This document shows positions 13,652 through 22,123 of a stretch of DNA of 64,000 nucleotides, piece by piece; positions within the stretch are counted from its first letter, which is position 1, and each line of letters begins with the position of its first letter. The stretch comes from Negativicutes bacterium (GTDB taxonomy: Bacteria; Bacillota; Negativicutes; Veillonellales; Veillonellaceae), in NCBI GenBank assembly GCA_009929605.1, contig SAAC01000003.1:1-64000 (forward strand). The letters run 5' to 3'. The notes beneath the pieces were generated by a model. The model was given only the letters and a program-made list of their open reading frames with translations, was not told where the DNA came from and searched no databases. Made by a program: the position numbers and the translations under genes.

Positions 13652-14122
13652 TCAGTATTTCTGTTGTTCTTTTAAACGTTTTTCTATGTCACGTTTTGCA
13701 TCCCGTTCTGCCATATCTTGACGTTTATCGTATAATTTCTTACCGGTTACAAGACCTACTGTTACCTTCACATACCCACGGCTAAAGTGAAAGTTCAAAG
13801 GGATTAAAGAGAATCCCTTCTCTTTCACTTGCCCCAACAACTTGTGAATTTCAGCTTTATGCATCAAAAGCTTACGAGTTCGTTCTGGCTCATGATTAAA
13901 GCGATTCCCCTGTTCATAAGGACTAATATGCACTTGATATAGTAAAAGTTCGCCATTTTCAATACGACAAAAACTATCCTTTAAGTTCAATTTACCTTGT
14001 CGTATCGATTTAATTTCAGTCCCTGTTAAAGCGATACCCGCCTCATAGGTTTCATGAATATTAAAATCGTGGCGCGCTTTTCGATTGTCTGCTATGAGAG
14101 AATTAGATTTCTTTTCTGTCAT
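13652..14122 (-). CDS. smpB: SsrA-binding protein SmpB
   Basis: SmpB binds the tRNA-like domain of tmRNA and brings it to stalled ribosomes, where its C-terminal tail probes the empty mRNA channel. The 156-residue protein shows [18 protein letters not shown], the [11 protein letters not shown] core, and an OB-like barrel ending in a basic tail ([26 protein letters not shown]) that fits the decoding-centre helix. It lies 11 bases after rnr and 138 bases before ssrA, so three parts of trans-translation are adjacent. Confidence 0.97.
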   Translation of the reverse strand: MTEKKSNSLIADNRKARHDFNIHETYEAGIALTGTEIKSIRQGKLNLKDSFCRIENGELLLYQVHISPYEQGNRFNHEPERTRKLLMHKAEIHKLLGQVKEKGFSLIPLNFHFSRGYVKVTVGLVTGKKLYDKRQDMAERDAKRDIEKRLKEQQKY

Positions 14123-14133
14123 ATATTACCTCA

Positions 14134-16287
14134 TTATTTTTTATGTTTAGACTTTTTAGATTTATTAGTCTTTTTCTTTCCACCTTTAGATTTTATCTTA
14201 AGATTGGAACGACTCTTGCTACTGGAACTGCGATTACTACTAGAATTTCGACTAGAGCCTCTCTTGCTACTAGAATTCCGTCCTTTTGATTTATTGCTAG
14301 ACTGTTTCAATTGTTCTTGAATGAGCATCAAATTATCAACTTCTCCAAGAACAAAGTCAATTTGCTTACGTTCTACATCGGCTTTCACCAAAGTTACTGT
14401 TACCTCTTGGCCAAGGCGATAGATAGTACCAGTTCGTTTGCCTACCATCACAAAGTGTTCTTCATCATAGAAATAGTAATCATCATTCATCATGCTAATG
14501 TGAACGAGACCATCGATACCATTTTCTAATTCCACGAACATACCAAAGGATGTAATGCTCGATACATGACCCGTAAACACTTGGCCCACAAATGGAACCA
14601 TGTATTGTGTTTTCTTAAGATCATCGGTTTCACGCTCTGCAGCTACGGCCACTTGTTCTTGAATAGATGAGTGCTCAGAAGCACGCGCCAAGAATTCTTC
14701 TTTTACATCACGTAGTTTATAGCCATCCTCCCAATGCATATCAGCCTTGAGCAAACGATGTACCATTAAATCCGGATAACGACGGATAGGCGATGTGAAA
14801 TGAGTATAACAAGTGGATGCCAATCCAAAGTGACCTACATTTTCAATGCTATATTTTGCTTGTTGCATTGAACGCAATGTCATAATTTGAGCTACTTGTT
14901 CAATATCTGTGCCCTTGATGGCATGTAAAATATCTTGGAAATTACGTGGTTCTATTTCATCAGCGTTTAATAAAATATTTTGTCCCAAATAGTTTAATAC
15001 CGTTTGGAAATTAGACAATTTTTCTTCACTTGGTTTTTCATGAATTCGATACACAGATGTACGGTGTGTATTTTTCAAGTGTGTTGCCACAGTTTCATTG
15101 GCAATAAGCATACATTCCTCAATAAGTCGTTCCGCAAGAGTCCGTTCACGTTTTACAATTTGTAAAGGTGTTCCATCATGATCAAGCATAACGCGATATT
15201 CAGGGAAATCAAAATCTAGTGCCCCTCTACGTTGACGCATTTTGTTTAAAATTTGAGATACTTTATACAAATTATGAAGCATAGGCATGAATGGAATCAT
15301 ATCATCAGGAATAATATTTTGATCTATAGCCTTAAATACTTCCTTATAATTACACCGACGTCCCACATTAATAATGGACGGTGTAATCGTGTAGTCTACA
15401 ACTTTGCCAGCCTCGTTAATTTCCATTAAACATGTCATAGCATAGCGATCTTCATGGGCATTCAAACTACAAATACCGTTAGACAATGCTACCGGTAGCA
15501 TTGGGATAACACGGTCTACTAAATAGACACTGGTGCCACGTTTGTAGGCCTCTCTATCGATTTCACTGCCAGATATAACATAATGACTCACATCAGCAAT
15601 GTGAACACCGAGTTTATAATTACCATTATCCAATACTTGTACGCTCACAGCATCATCAAGGTCTTTAGCATCTTCACCATCAATAGTAACGAGCTGTTCA
15701 TTACGCAAATCTAGACGTTTGGGATTATTCCTAATGATAGTATCAATACGTAAGCTTTCATCAAGAACCTGTTTTGGAAAGGAAAAGGGAATCTTATGAT
15801 TTGCCATAATACAATTAATATCAAGGCCAACATCACCTTCATAGCCAAGAATTTCTGTTATGATACCTTCAGCCTTGCGTTTTTTCTCAGGCCAGGAGAT
15901 AATTTTCACCAATACCTTAGCCCCACTACGAGCGTTCATAGTATTTTCTAATGCTACATAGACATCTTCGCCAATGCGTTCATCATCAGGAATAACGAAA
16001 CCGAAAGATTGTTGACGATCATAGGTACCTACAATGGTTTCATTAGCACGTTCTAGCACCTCCACAACGAGGCCTTCTTTTTTTTGATTTCCTGCAGTAC
16101 TGCCAAGAATACGCACCCGTACCTTATCGTTATGCATAGCAGAGCCTTTGTTCTCAACGCTAACATAAATATCGTCGATACCATCAGGCATAATAACAAA
16201 TCCGAAAGACTTTCGGTAGCCTTTATAAATTCCCTCTACCTCTTGCCCTGAACCTGCGTATTTATAAACATCAGTATATTTAGCCAT
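14134..16287 (-). CDS. rnr: Ribonuclease R
   Basis: RNase R is a processive 3'-5' exoribonuclease that unwinds structured RNA and degrades non-stop mRNA during trans-translation. The 717-residue protein has N-terminal cold-shock OB folds (YRKSFGFVIMPD, RQQSFGFVIPDD), the RNB catalytic domain with DGEDAKDLDDAV (metal-binding aspartates), a C-terminal S1 domain (GQVFTGHVSSITSFGMFVE) and a tail of about 50 residues made almost only of Ser, Lys, Arg, Asn and Gly. It lacks the N-terminal helix-turn-helix region of E. coli RNase R, as is usual in Firmicutes. AGGAGG precedes the ATG. The secG terminator sits just upstream of it. Confidence 0.96.
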   Translation of the reverse strand: MAKYTDVYKYAGSGQEVEGIYKGYRKSFGFVIMPDGIDDIYVSVENKGSAMHNDKVRVRILGSTAGNQKKEGLVVEVLERANETIVGTYDRQQSFGFVIPDDERIGEDVYVALENTMNARSGAKVLVKIISWPEKKRKAEGIITEILGYEGDVGLDINCIMANHKIPFSFPKQVLDESLRIDTIIRNNPKRLDLRNEQLVTIDGEDAKDLDDAVSVQVLDNGNYKLGVHIADVSHYVISGSEIDREAYKRGTSVYLVDRVIPMLPVALSNGICSLNAHEDRYAMTCLMEINEAGKVVDYTITPSIINVGRRCNYKEVFKAIDQNIIPDDMIPFMPMLHNLYKVSQILNKMRQRRGALDFDFPEYRVMLDHDGTPLQIVKRERTLAERLIEECMLIANETVATHLKNTHRTSVYRIHEKPSEEKLSNFQTVLNYLGQNILLNADEIEPRNFQDILHAIKGTDIEQVAQIMTLRSMQQAKYSIENVGHFGLASTCYTHFTSPIRRYPDLMVHRLLKADMHWEDGYKLRDVKEEFLARASEHSSIQEQVAVAAERETDDLKKTQYMVPFVGQVFTGHVSSITSFGMFVELENGIDGLVHISMMNDDYYFYDEEHFVMVGKRTGTIYRLGQEVTVTLVKADVERKQIDFVLGEVDNLMLIQEQLKQSSNKSKGRNSSSKRGSSRNSSSNRSSSSKSRSNLKIKSKGGKKKTNKSKKSKHKK

Positions 16288-16345
16288 GAGATACTCCTCC
16301 TTTGCTAACAGTCGTACAATGCGTGTTTATTTATATAAAAAGAAA

Positions 16346-16364
16346 AAGCCTGCTGTGCAGGCTT
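16346..16364 (-). terminator. Intrinsic terminator after secG
   Basis: An 8-base stem (AAGCCTGC with GCAGGCTT) and a TGT loop is followed on the minus strand by TTTTTCTTTTT. It lies 6 bases past the secG stop and 58 bases before the rnr start. Confidence 0.85.
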
Positions 16365-16370
16365 ATCCTA

Positions 16371-16613
16371 TTAGTATTGATGCATTAATGCGCCAAGAAC
16401 AAGGCTAAGCACAGCAAAAATAACACCTAAAATAACTGTGAGACGGGACAAAAGACCATCTAAACCACGTTCCTTACCACCGAATGAGGAATTTGCTGCA
16501 CCAGATACAGCCCCCATACCAGAGCTTTTACTAGATTGAAGCACTACTACTACAATCAACAAAATAGAAACGATTACCTCTGCACCCATTAAAACATTAT
16601 TCACAATTGTCAT
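16371..16613 (-). CDS. secG: Preprotein translocase subunit SecG
   Basis: SecG is the small non-essential part of the SecYEG channel that eases protein export. The 80-residue protein has two membrane helices (about 5-27 and 55-76) separated by the conserved cytoplasmic loop SSKSSGMGAVSGAANSSFGG. Its ATG overlaps the sigH stop by 4 bases (ATGA), which couples it to the sigma factor gene. Placement next to rnr-smpB-ssrA matches the common Firmicute secG-rnr-smpB cluster. Confidence 0.94.
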   Translation of the reverse strand: MTIVNNVLMGAEVIVSILLIVVVVLQSSKSSGMGAVSGAANSSFGGKERGLDGLLSRLTVILGVIFAVLSLVLGALMHQY

Positions 16614-17287
16614 CCTTCCTGTGAGACTTGATCTGTTTGATTAATTAAACGATCTTCTAAATACTTTTCCAATTTTCGCTTTACTCGTTGTAAAGCATTA
16701 TCTATCGATTTTATGCTGCGATCTGTTTCACCGGCCATTTCCTGGTAACTTTTACCATCCAAATAGCTCAATAAAACATGCCATTCCAACTCACTTAGCA
16801 AATACGTCATATTTTTTTCAATATCTGCAAACTCTTCACGAGTAATGATGAGTTCTTCGGGATCTGATACACGAACATTGGCTATCATATCCATCAAAGT
16901 ACGCTCAGATTCCTCCGTATATACCGGTTTATTCAATGATATATAGGAATTTAATGGCATATGTTTTTGACGTGTCGCTGTTTTAATAGCCGTAATGATT
17001 TGACGTGTTACACATAATTCAGCAAATGCCCTAAACGAAGCTTGACGCTCATAATCAAAATCACGTGTAGCCTTATACAAGCCAATCATACCTTCTTGTA
17101 TGATATCGTCTCGATCAGCACCTACTAAAAAATAGGACCGAGCCTTAGAACGCACAAAATTCTTGTATTTATTCACAAGATGCGCCATGGCTAATTCATT
17201 ACGGTCTTTTTGTACTAAGACCACAACTTCTTCATCGGACATTTCATTAAAGTTGTAATCGGACTTACTCATATGATTTTCTTTCAT
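16610..17287 (-). CDS. sigH: RNA polymerase sigma-H factor
   Basis: This sigma-70 family factor of the SigH/sigma-30 group directs RNA polymerase at transition-phase and, in some relatives, competence or sporulation promoters. The 225 residues include region 2 (HLVNKYKNFVRSKARSYF, DRDDIIQEGMIGLYKATRDFD), a middle part typical of SigH (FRAFAELCVTRQIITAIKTA), and region 4.2 (LDGKSYQEMAGETDRSIKSI) with its helix-turn-helix. The first ATG (17287) has GGAGG 6 bases upstream, so I use it rather than the ATG five codons later. Its place after yacP and rlmB is the Bacillus order. Target genes cannot be told from this window. Confidence 0.93.
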   Translation of the reverse strand: MKENHMSKSDYNFNEMSDEEVVVLVQKDRNELAMAHLVNKYKNFVRSKARSYFLVGADRDDIIQEGMIGLYKATRDFDYERQASFRAFAELCVTRQIITAIKTATRQKHMPLNSYISLNKPVYTEESERTLMDMIANVRVSDPEELIITREEFADIEKNMTYLLSELEWHVLLSYLDGKSYQEMAGETDRSIKSIDNALQRVKRKLEKYLEDRLINQTDQVSQEG

Positions 17288-17334
17288 CAGATGCCTCCAT
17301 ACGATTTACAAATGGAAATACCAATTCATTTTAC

Positions 17335-17363
17335 ATTATACTTTATGATGATTGGATTAGCAA
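17335..17363 (-). promoter_or_regulatory. Candidate promoter of sigH-secG
   Basis: The minus strand has TTGCTA (17358-17363), a 17-base spacer and consensus TATAAT (17335-17340), about 48 bases before the sigH start and just past the yacP stop. Confidence 0.65.
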
Positions 17364-17366
17364 TGT

Positions 17367-17903
17367 TTATTTATTTCCTCGGCGAATCGCCTCTAATTTC
17401 TCAGCTACTGTTGGATCTAGCAAATCTCCAAGCTCATTCCGTCTAATACGCATATGATCTCGATGATGATTATGGGTATATTGCTTACGCTCTTCTGCTT
17501 TGGCCAATCGAATATCATTATACAATTCTCTTGCGGGTATCCTCAGTCCCCCCGAACCAAGAATTTGATTTTGTTCATCACCATCAGAGGTTACTACATA
17601 CACATTCGTATATTTGCCCTTGCGCAAAAACACCTCCCTCTCGATATAAGAATCAGCTGTATCCCCATCATCTGTATAGACTTCGAAAAAACCTTTCGCT
17701 AGTTCCTCTACACTAGCCGGTGTGGCCGTATATTTACCATCGAAAACAAGTATGCCTTCGTATTCTTTATATTTACAGAAATTCATCAATTGATCTCTTA
17801 ATGTAAGCCGTGCATGTTCCAAAGATTCTCGAGAAAGCTTCTTTAACTCCGGCCATGCAAATATTACATTATATCCATCAATGATCAGGATGTCTTTTAA
17901 CAT
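17367..17903 (-). CDS. NYN-domain ribonuclease, YacP/Rae1 family
   Basis: Family members are PIN-like NYN endonucleases; Bacillus Rae1 (YacP) cleaves mRNA on translating ribosomes. The 178-residue protein begins ILIIDGYNVIFAWPEL, with the metal-binding aspartate of the NYN fold, has VFDGKYT and YTDDGDTADSYIER with further acidic residues, and VVTSDGDEQNQILGSGGLRI before a charged C-terminal region. It lies 9 bases after rlmB in the order cysS-mrnC-rlmB-yacP-sigH known from Bacillus, which supports the assignment. The cleavage target in this organism is unknown. Confidence 0.88.
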   Translation of the reverse strand: MLKDILIIDGYNVIFAWPELKKLSRESLEHARLTLRDQLMNFCKYKEYEGILVFDGKYTATPASVEELAKGFFEVYTDDGDTADSYIEREVFLRKGKYTNVYVVTSDGDEQNQILGSGGLRIPARELYNDIRLAKAEERKQYTHNHHRDHMRIRRNELGDLLDPTVAEKLEAIRRGNK

Positions 17904-17912
17904 AGTAACACC

Positions 17913-18644
17913 TTATTTGTTATTTCTCTGACGTACTGCTTCATACATAAGTACTGCTGCAGCTACAGAAGCATTTAAAGAATTCAAATTTCCATACATT
18001 GGTATCGTTACCAAGAAATCACACGCTTCTTTCACCACTTTGCTGATTCCCTTGCCTTCGTTACCGATAACAAGAACAGTTGGGATTGTCATATCTGCCT
18101 CATACATGGTGCGGTCGCCCTCCATATGAGCGCCCATAACCCAAAAACCTTGCTTTTGTAATTGCTTAATGGTTTGCGATACATTACCTACTTGTACCAA
18201 TGAAATTTGTTCCACCGCACCCGCAGAGGTTTTGGCAACCGTTGCATTGATTGGTGCATTATGTCGTTTAGGAATTAAAACCGCCGTAGCGCCTACACAT
18301 TCAGCTGTGCGGATAATAGCCCCCATGTTATGTGGATCCTCTACACCATCAGTGAGAATTAATAATGGTGTGGTATCACTATGTTCTTGTAATACTTCAC
18401 CAAGATCCATAAAATCGATGGCTGCTACCAGTGCTACTACACCTTGATGAGGCACTTCTTCAGCATATTTATTTAATTGTTTCACTGGTGTTGGTCGCAC
18501 TTCAATGCCTTTAGACTTTGCTAGCCCCGCAATATCAGCCAACGCCGTTTTAATTTTATCGTCTGCAATCAATACGCGTTGTACAGAACGACCTGCTCGC
18601 AACGCTTCCTTCACAGCATTACGACCTACGATATATTCGTCCAT
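17913..18644 (-). CDS. rlmB: 23S rRNA (guanosine-2'-O)-methyltransferase RlmB (TrmH/SpoU family)
   Basis: RlmB-type SPOUT enzymes 2'-O-methylate a guanosine of the 23S rRNA peptidyl-transferase region using S-adenosylmethionine. The 243 residues have an N-terminal substrate-binding domain (VGRNAVKEALRAG, VPHQGVVA) and the knotted SpoU domain with DGVEDPHNMGAIIRTAECVG, VIGNEGKGISKVVKEACD and IPMYGNLNSLNASVAAAVLMYE, which hold the cofactor. Close paralogues methylate tRNA, so the exact nucleotide is inferred from synteny with cysS-mrnC-rlmB. It is 52 bases after mrnC. Confidence 0.92.
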   Translation of the reverse strand: MDEYIVGRNAVKEALRAGRSVQRVLIADDKIKTALADIAGLAKSKGIEVRPTPVKQLNKYAEEVPHQGVVALVAAIDFMDLGEVLQEHSDTTPLLILTDGVEDPHNMGAIIRTAECVGATAVLIPKRHNAPINATVAKTSAGAVEQISLVQVGNVSQTIKQLQKQGFWVMGAHMEGDRTMYEADMTIPTVLVIGNEGKGISKVVKEACDFLVTIPMYGNLNSLNASVAAAVLMYEAVRQRNNK

Positions 18645-18696
18645 AGTGACCTTTCTCTATCTAAATGGATATATATATGCACTAATTGCACTAATA

Positions 18697-19176
18697 TTAT
18701 TTTAATTCTACTAATGTTACCCTATATGCCTTAGACATTAGTTCTTCTAGTCTATCCATTTGACGTGTTTCATATAAGAATCCAAGAATAGATTCAAAGG
18801 CCGTACTGCTACGATATTCTTGAACCGTACTACTCTTTGGTACATTCACATTGCTATTACGACCGCGTCTAGCAATATGTTGCTCAATGTCCGTCAAATC
18901 ATCTTCTATTGCTAGTAACACTTTTGCCTGTGCTTTAGCACAAATAAAATCAGTAACAATAGTATGTAAAACTTGAACTTTACCAATCCCCATTTGAATA
19001 ACACGTTCTCGAACATACATAGAATATACAGCATCTCCAATATAAGCAAGCATTAGGGCGTCTGCCACTAATGTTTCCTCAACTGTTAGGGGTGCTATCC
19101 CTGTATGATTCTCATCGAGGTCTCGTAATTTACGAAGAGCCTCGCTTTTTAAAAATTGAAATTGTTTAAATTTCAC
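18697..19176 (-). CDS. mrnC: Mini-ribonuclease III
   Basis: Mini-RNase III is an RNase III catalytic domain without a dsRNA-binding domain; it matures the ends of 23S rRNA. The protein shows the RNase III core LAYIGDAVYSMYVRERV and ends near GFLYETRQMDRLEELMSKA, with the ARRGRNSNV segment common in this family. I place the start at the GTG at 19176 (159 residues, GGTGG 7 bases upstream). The longest frame begins at 19224 and would overlap cysS by 59 bases with non-family residues. With the GTG start it overlaps the cysS stop by 11 bases. Confidence 0.9.
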   Translation of the reverse strand: MKFKQFQFLKSEALRKLRDLDENHTGIAPLTVEETLVADALMLAYIGDAVYSMYVRERVIQMGIGKVQVLHTIVTDFICAKAQAKVLLAIEDDLTDIEQHIARRGRNSNVNVPKSSTVQEYRSSTAFESILGFLYETRQMDRLEELMSKAYRVTLVELK

Positions 19177-20614
19177 GTTTTTTCCACCGAGCTCCTTGCG
19201 GAGAGTCTTCAATAGTAATACCAATTTCAGCTAGACGATCACGGATACAATCAGCAATCCCCCATTGTTTTTGCTCACGAGCATCTTGGCGCACTGCCAA
19301 GATGACTTGCATTAATTCATCATATTCTTCTGCATTGGCGCCAGTTTGACCTTCCCATGCCTTCTCAAGAATGCCAATAACTTCTGTCATGAAAGAGAAA
19401 ATACGTTTCACTTCTGCTAGCGCTTCTTGGCATACTACACCATCACGACTTACAACGGACTGGTAATAGATGTTGATTTCCTTAGCCAATCCAAACATTG
19501 AGGATGTAGCCAAGGCTGTATTGAAATCATCACTCATAGCAGCTTCGAATTCTTCTTCATATTCTTTTGCTTTTGAAAGTAAAGTTTCTACTTCTTCACA
19601 TTGACCTGCAGGACAAGTTTCCAAATACAATACATTTTGGATAGCTGTTGTAAAACGTTCTAATGCTTTGTTCGCTTCTTCCAATCTTTCATCAGAGAAA
19701 TCTAATGGGCTGCGATAATGCGTACTAAGCAAGAAATAGCGGAGTGCATCTGGGCTATAATGTTGCAATACATCTTTCACTAAGAAGAAGTTATTCAAAG
19801 ATTTTGACATCTTTTCTTGATTGATAGTAATAAAACCATTATGTAGCCAGTAACGAACGGCTGGATGATGACCAGAACAACCTTCGGATTGGGCAATTTC
19901 ATTTTCATGATGTGGGAAAATTAAATCGCTGCCACCACCATGGAAGTCAAATTCTTCGCCAAGGTATTTATTACTCATAGCAGAGCATTCGATATGCCAA
20001 CCAGGACGACCTGGGCCCCAAGGAGATTCCCAAGATGGTTCACCTGGTTTCACAGATTTCCACAATGCAAAGTCCATAGGATTCTTTTTACGACCATCAA
20101 CCTCGATACGGGCGCCTGCTTCCATATCATCCAAGGTACGTCCAGATAATTCACCGTAATGTTCAAATTTTTCAACGCTATAATATACGTCACCATCAAG
20201 TTCGTAAGCATAGCCATTTTCAATCAATTTGGCAATCATTGCCACAATATCATCGATGTGAGTAGATACACGAGGATACACATCAGCGTGTTTAACACCT
20301 AATTGATCCATAACTTCGAAATAACTATCGATATAACGATTAGCAATTACGTCCCAAGTTACACCTTCACCATTGGATGTATTGATGATTTTATCGTCCA
20401 CATCTGTGAAGTTCTGTACATATGTTACTTTATAACCCACATGTGCCAAGTAGCGACGAATTACATCCCAAGTTACAAATGGACGTGCATTACCAATATG
20501 CGGATGATTATATGGTGTTACACCACATACATACATTTTAGCTTCCCCAGGTGTCACAGGATTAAATATTTCCTTTTGACGTGTCATAGTATTAAAAACT
20601 GTAATTTCTCTCAT
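19166..20614 (-). CDS. cysS: Cysteinyl-tRNA synthetase
   Basis: CysRS charges tRNA(Cys) with cysteine. The 482-residue class I enzyme has YVCGVTPYNHPHIGNARPFV with the HIGH-type signature and the first zinc cysteine, GWHIECSAMS with the second zinc cysteine, HHENEIAQSEG, and KMSKSLNN. A DALR-type helical region follows. I choose the ATG at 20614 (MREITVFNTM); GGAGG lies 11 bases upstream, whereas the in-frame ATG at 20632 has none. It is expressed from a promoter at 20883-20911 through a T-box leader, so uncharged tRNA(Cys) should raise expression. It is followed by mrnC-rlmB-yacP. Confidence 0.97.
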   Translation of the reverse strand: MREITVFNTMTRQKEIFNPVTPGEAKMYVCGVTPYNHPHIGNARPFVTWDVIRRYLAHVGYKVTYVQNFTDVDDKIINTSNGEGVTWDVIANRYIDSYFEVMDQLGVKHADVYPRVSTHIDDIVAMIAKLIENGYAYELDGDVYYSVEKFEHYGELSGRTLDDMEAGARIEVDGRKKNPMDFALWKSVKPGEPSWESPWGPGRPGWHIECSAMSNKYLGEEFDFHGGGSDLIFPHHENEIAQSEGCSGHHPAVRYWLHNGFITINQEKMSKSLNNFFLVKDVLQHYSPDALRYFLLSTHYRSPLDFSDERLEEANKALERFTTAIQNVLYLETCPAGQCEEVETLLSKAKEYEEEFEAAMSDDFNTALATSSMFGLAKEINIYYQSVVSRDGVVCQEALAEVKRIFSFMTEVIGILEKAWEGQTGANAEEYDELMQVILAVRQDAREQKQWGIADCIRDRLAEIGITIEDSPQGARWKKREI

Positions 20615-20640
20615 CGTTACCGATGCCTCCATCTATGTTA

Positions 20641-20876
20641 AATAAAAAAAGACCGTTCATCTCATACAGAGACGATGGTCCGCGGTTCCACTCTGTTAAG
20701 TACAATTGTACTCACTCAACGCATAACGGAGCGACTCCGGATGAACCTACATATCAGCCCACCAGCTCGTGAATGCATTTCCTTTACCTATCCATAGACC
20801 CTTCCACCATCGGTCCTCGCTAGTAAGTTAGTATTAAAGTACTTCTTTCAGTCATAGCTTTTCCTATAAAAATATA
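20641..20876 (-). promoter_or_regulatory. T-box riboswitch leader of cysS (Cys specifier)
   Basis: T-box leaders bind uncharged tRNA and switch from terminator to antiterminator. The T-box core AGAGTGGAACCGCGG is at about 20681-20695 on the minus strand. A terminator hairpin follows (GACCATCGTCTC paired imperfectly with GAGATGAACGGTC) and a run of seven T at 20644-20650. Upstream is a stem I region with an AGCGAG-type segment and GGTGGAAGGG. The best specifier codon is TGC (20775-20777) in GAAATGCATTC, which fits cysteine and the downstream gene. The specifier is picked by eye, so its exact place is less sure than the T-box itself. Confidence 0.9.
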
Positions 20877-20882
20877 TATTTA

Positions 20883-20911
20883 ATGATACCAACACTATCG
20901 AAAAAAGTCAA
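20883..20911 (-). promoter_or_regulatory. Promoter of the T-box/cysS transcript
   Basis: The minus strand has TTGACT (20906-20911), a 17-base spacer and TATCAT (20883-20888). It would start RNA near 20876, just at the 5' edge of the T-box leader. Confidence 0.75.
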
Positions 20912-21100
20912 TAATTATCTAACCTTCGCACTAAAGCAGAAGCACTATGTCAAACCACTTCCTATCTACTAAAGCCGATTCTGTATGATAATCCTATCCA
21001 CCTCTCCCTAGTTCTCTATTACTCATAATTTCACTCGTCAGATAATGATGGGCCCATGCCGAAAAAAGATTCTTAACACCTTCAATACGATTGTATATGA
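20912..21100. other. Gene-free gap with no recognised element
   Basis: This 189-base stretch between the cysS promoter and the long inverted repeat holds no open frame with a ribosome-binding site, no tRNA-like fold and no clear promoter that I can see. Confidence 0.6.
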
Positions 21101-21167
21101 GAAGAATCACCCTATCTATCTCGACATTCGCGGAACGCGTCAGGAGAGAAAGATAGGGTGATTCTTC
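21101..21167. repeat. Long inverted repeat downstream of the BASS transporter gene
   Basis: A perfect 17-base arm GAAGAATCACCCTATCT (21101-21117) is repeated inverted at 21151-21167. The 33-base centre adds shorter pairings (TCTC/GAGA, GAC/GTC, GCG/CGC), so transcript from either strand would fold to a long, nearly continuous hairpin. It ends 10 bases past the transporter stop codon. Neither side has a T-tract, so it is not a standard intrinsic terminator. It may be a 3' RNA stabiliser, a remnant of a small repeat element, or an unusual terminator. Confidence 0.8.
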
Positions 21168-21177
21168 GAATACTTAT

Positions 21178-22119
21178 TTAAATGTTTTTAGAATCATTTT
21201 TTCGGCAGAAACCCGCAAAGATGGAGCCTGTGAAATTATGAATAATAGAGAACACTGCACCAGCTACGGCTGCTTGCGGAGTAAAGTGTGTCATCGCCAA
21301 ACTTGCTGCCAAAGCTGAGTTTTGCATGCCCACTTCAATTTGCATAGCACGACGAGAAGCTGTTTCCGTACCAACCAGCTTACATACACCATAGGTTACT
21401 AAATAACCACTTAAGTTTTGTAGCAAGCAAGCCACGAAAATAATGGCACCTGTTTCCATAATATTATTACGGCTAACAGCAGTTACACCACCAATAATAA
21501 TCAATACTGCGATAGCTGCAATAGTTGGTAATACTTCTTTTACCGGTTCAATTTTAGAACCAACAAAATAGTTAATGATGATACCTAACACAATTGGCAC
21601 AACTACGATTTTCACAATGGACATAAACATAGGCCAAAACGCAATTTCAATGCTAGATGTAGCACCAGCATAAAATACGATAAAAATAGGTGTCAAAATT
21701 GGGGCCAACATTGTAGAAAAAGCTGTAGCAGAAATGGATAATGGTACATTGCCATTCGCCAAGAATGTCATAACATTAGATGCAGTACCACCTGGACAAG
21801 CACCTAATAAAATGAAACCTACTGCAACCTCAGGGGGAAAGTTAAAAATATACCCAATTAAGAACCCTGCTAACGGCATCCAAGCAAATTGTATAACTGA
21901 TACCAAAATAACTTGCCATGGTTGTTTAAATACGGCTACGAATGCTGATGCTGTCAGCGTCAACCCCATACTAAACATAACTAGTTGTAACAACGGAACC
22001 GTTTGCTTTGCAGCCCAATCAAATAAACCTGGTACCAAGAAAGCCACCACGGCTACGATTAATACAATCCATGATAGATAACTATTAAACGCCTTATTAA
22101 TAGCATGAACTAAACCCAT
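21178..22119 (-). CDS. Bile acid:sodium symporter (BASS) family transporter
   Basis: BASS/SBF proteins are sodium-coupled transporters of organic anions such as bile acids, pantoate or keto acids. The 313-residue protein is almost entirely hydrophobic with about nine or ten membrane helices. It shows the family pattern MLAPILTPIFIVFYAG and the crossing-region motif FILLGACPGGTASNVMTFLANGNVPLS, plus EVGMQNSALAASLAM. I start at the ATG at 22119 with AAAGAGAG upstream; the in-frame ATG at 22152 has no site. It lies between gltX and cysS, where Bacillus has cysE. The substrate cannot be told from sequence. It has an extended -10 promoter and is flanked by inverted repeats. Confidence 0.9.
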   Translation of the reverse strand: MGLVHAINKAFNSYLSWIVLIVAVVAFLVPGLFDWAAKQTVPLLQLVMFSMGLTLTASAFVAVFKQPWQVILVSVIQFAWMPLAGFLIGYIFNFPPEVAVGFILLGACPGGTASNVMTFLANGNVPLSISATAFSTMLAPILTPIFIVFYAGATSSIEIAFWPMFMSIVKIVVVPIVLGIIINYFVGSKIEPVKEVLPTIAAIAVLIIIGGVTAVSRNNIMETGAIIFVACLLQNLSGYLVTYGVCKLVGTETASRRAMQIEVGMQNSALAASLAMTHFTPQAAVAGAVFSIIHNFTGSIFAGFCRKNDSKNI

Positions 22120-22123
22120 AAAA

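Noticed and set aside
14054-14320. Leucine-rich plus-strand frame
   Set aside because: It is the complement of the Ser/Lys/Arg-rich RNase R tail and has no start signal.
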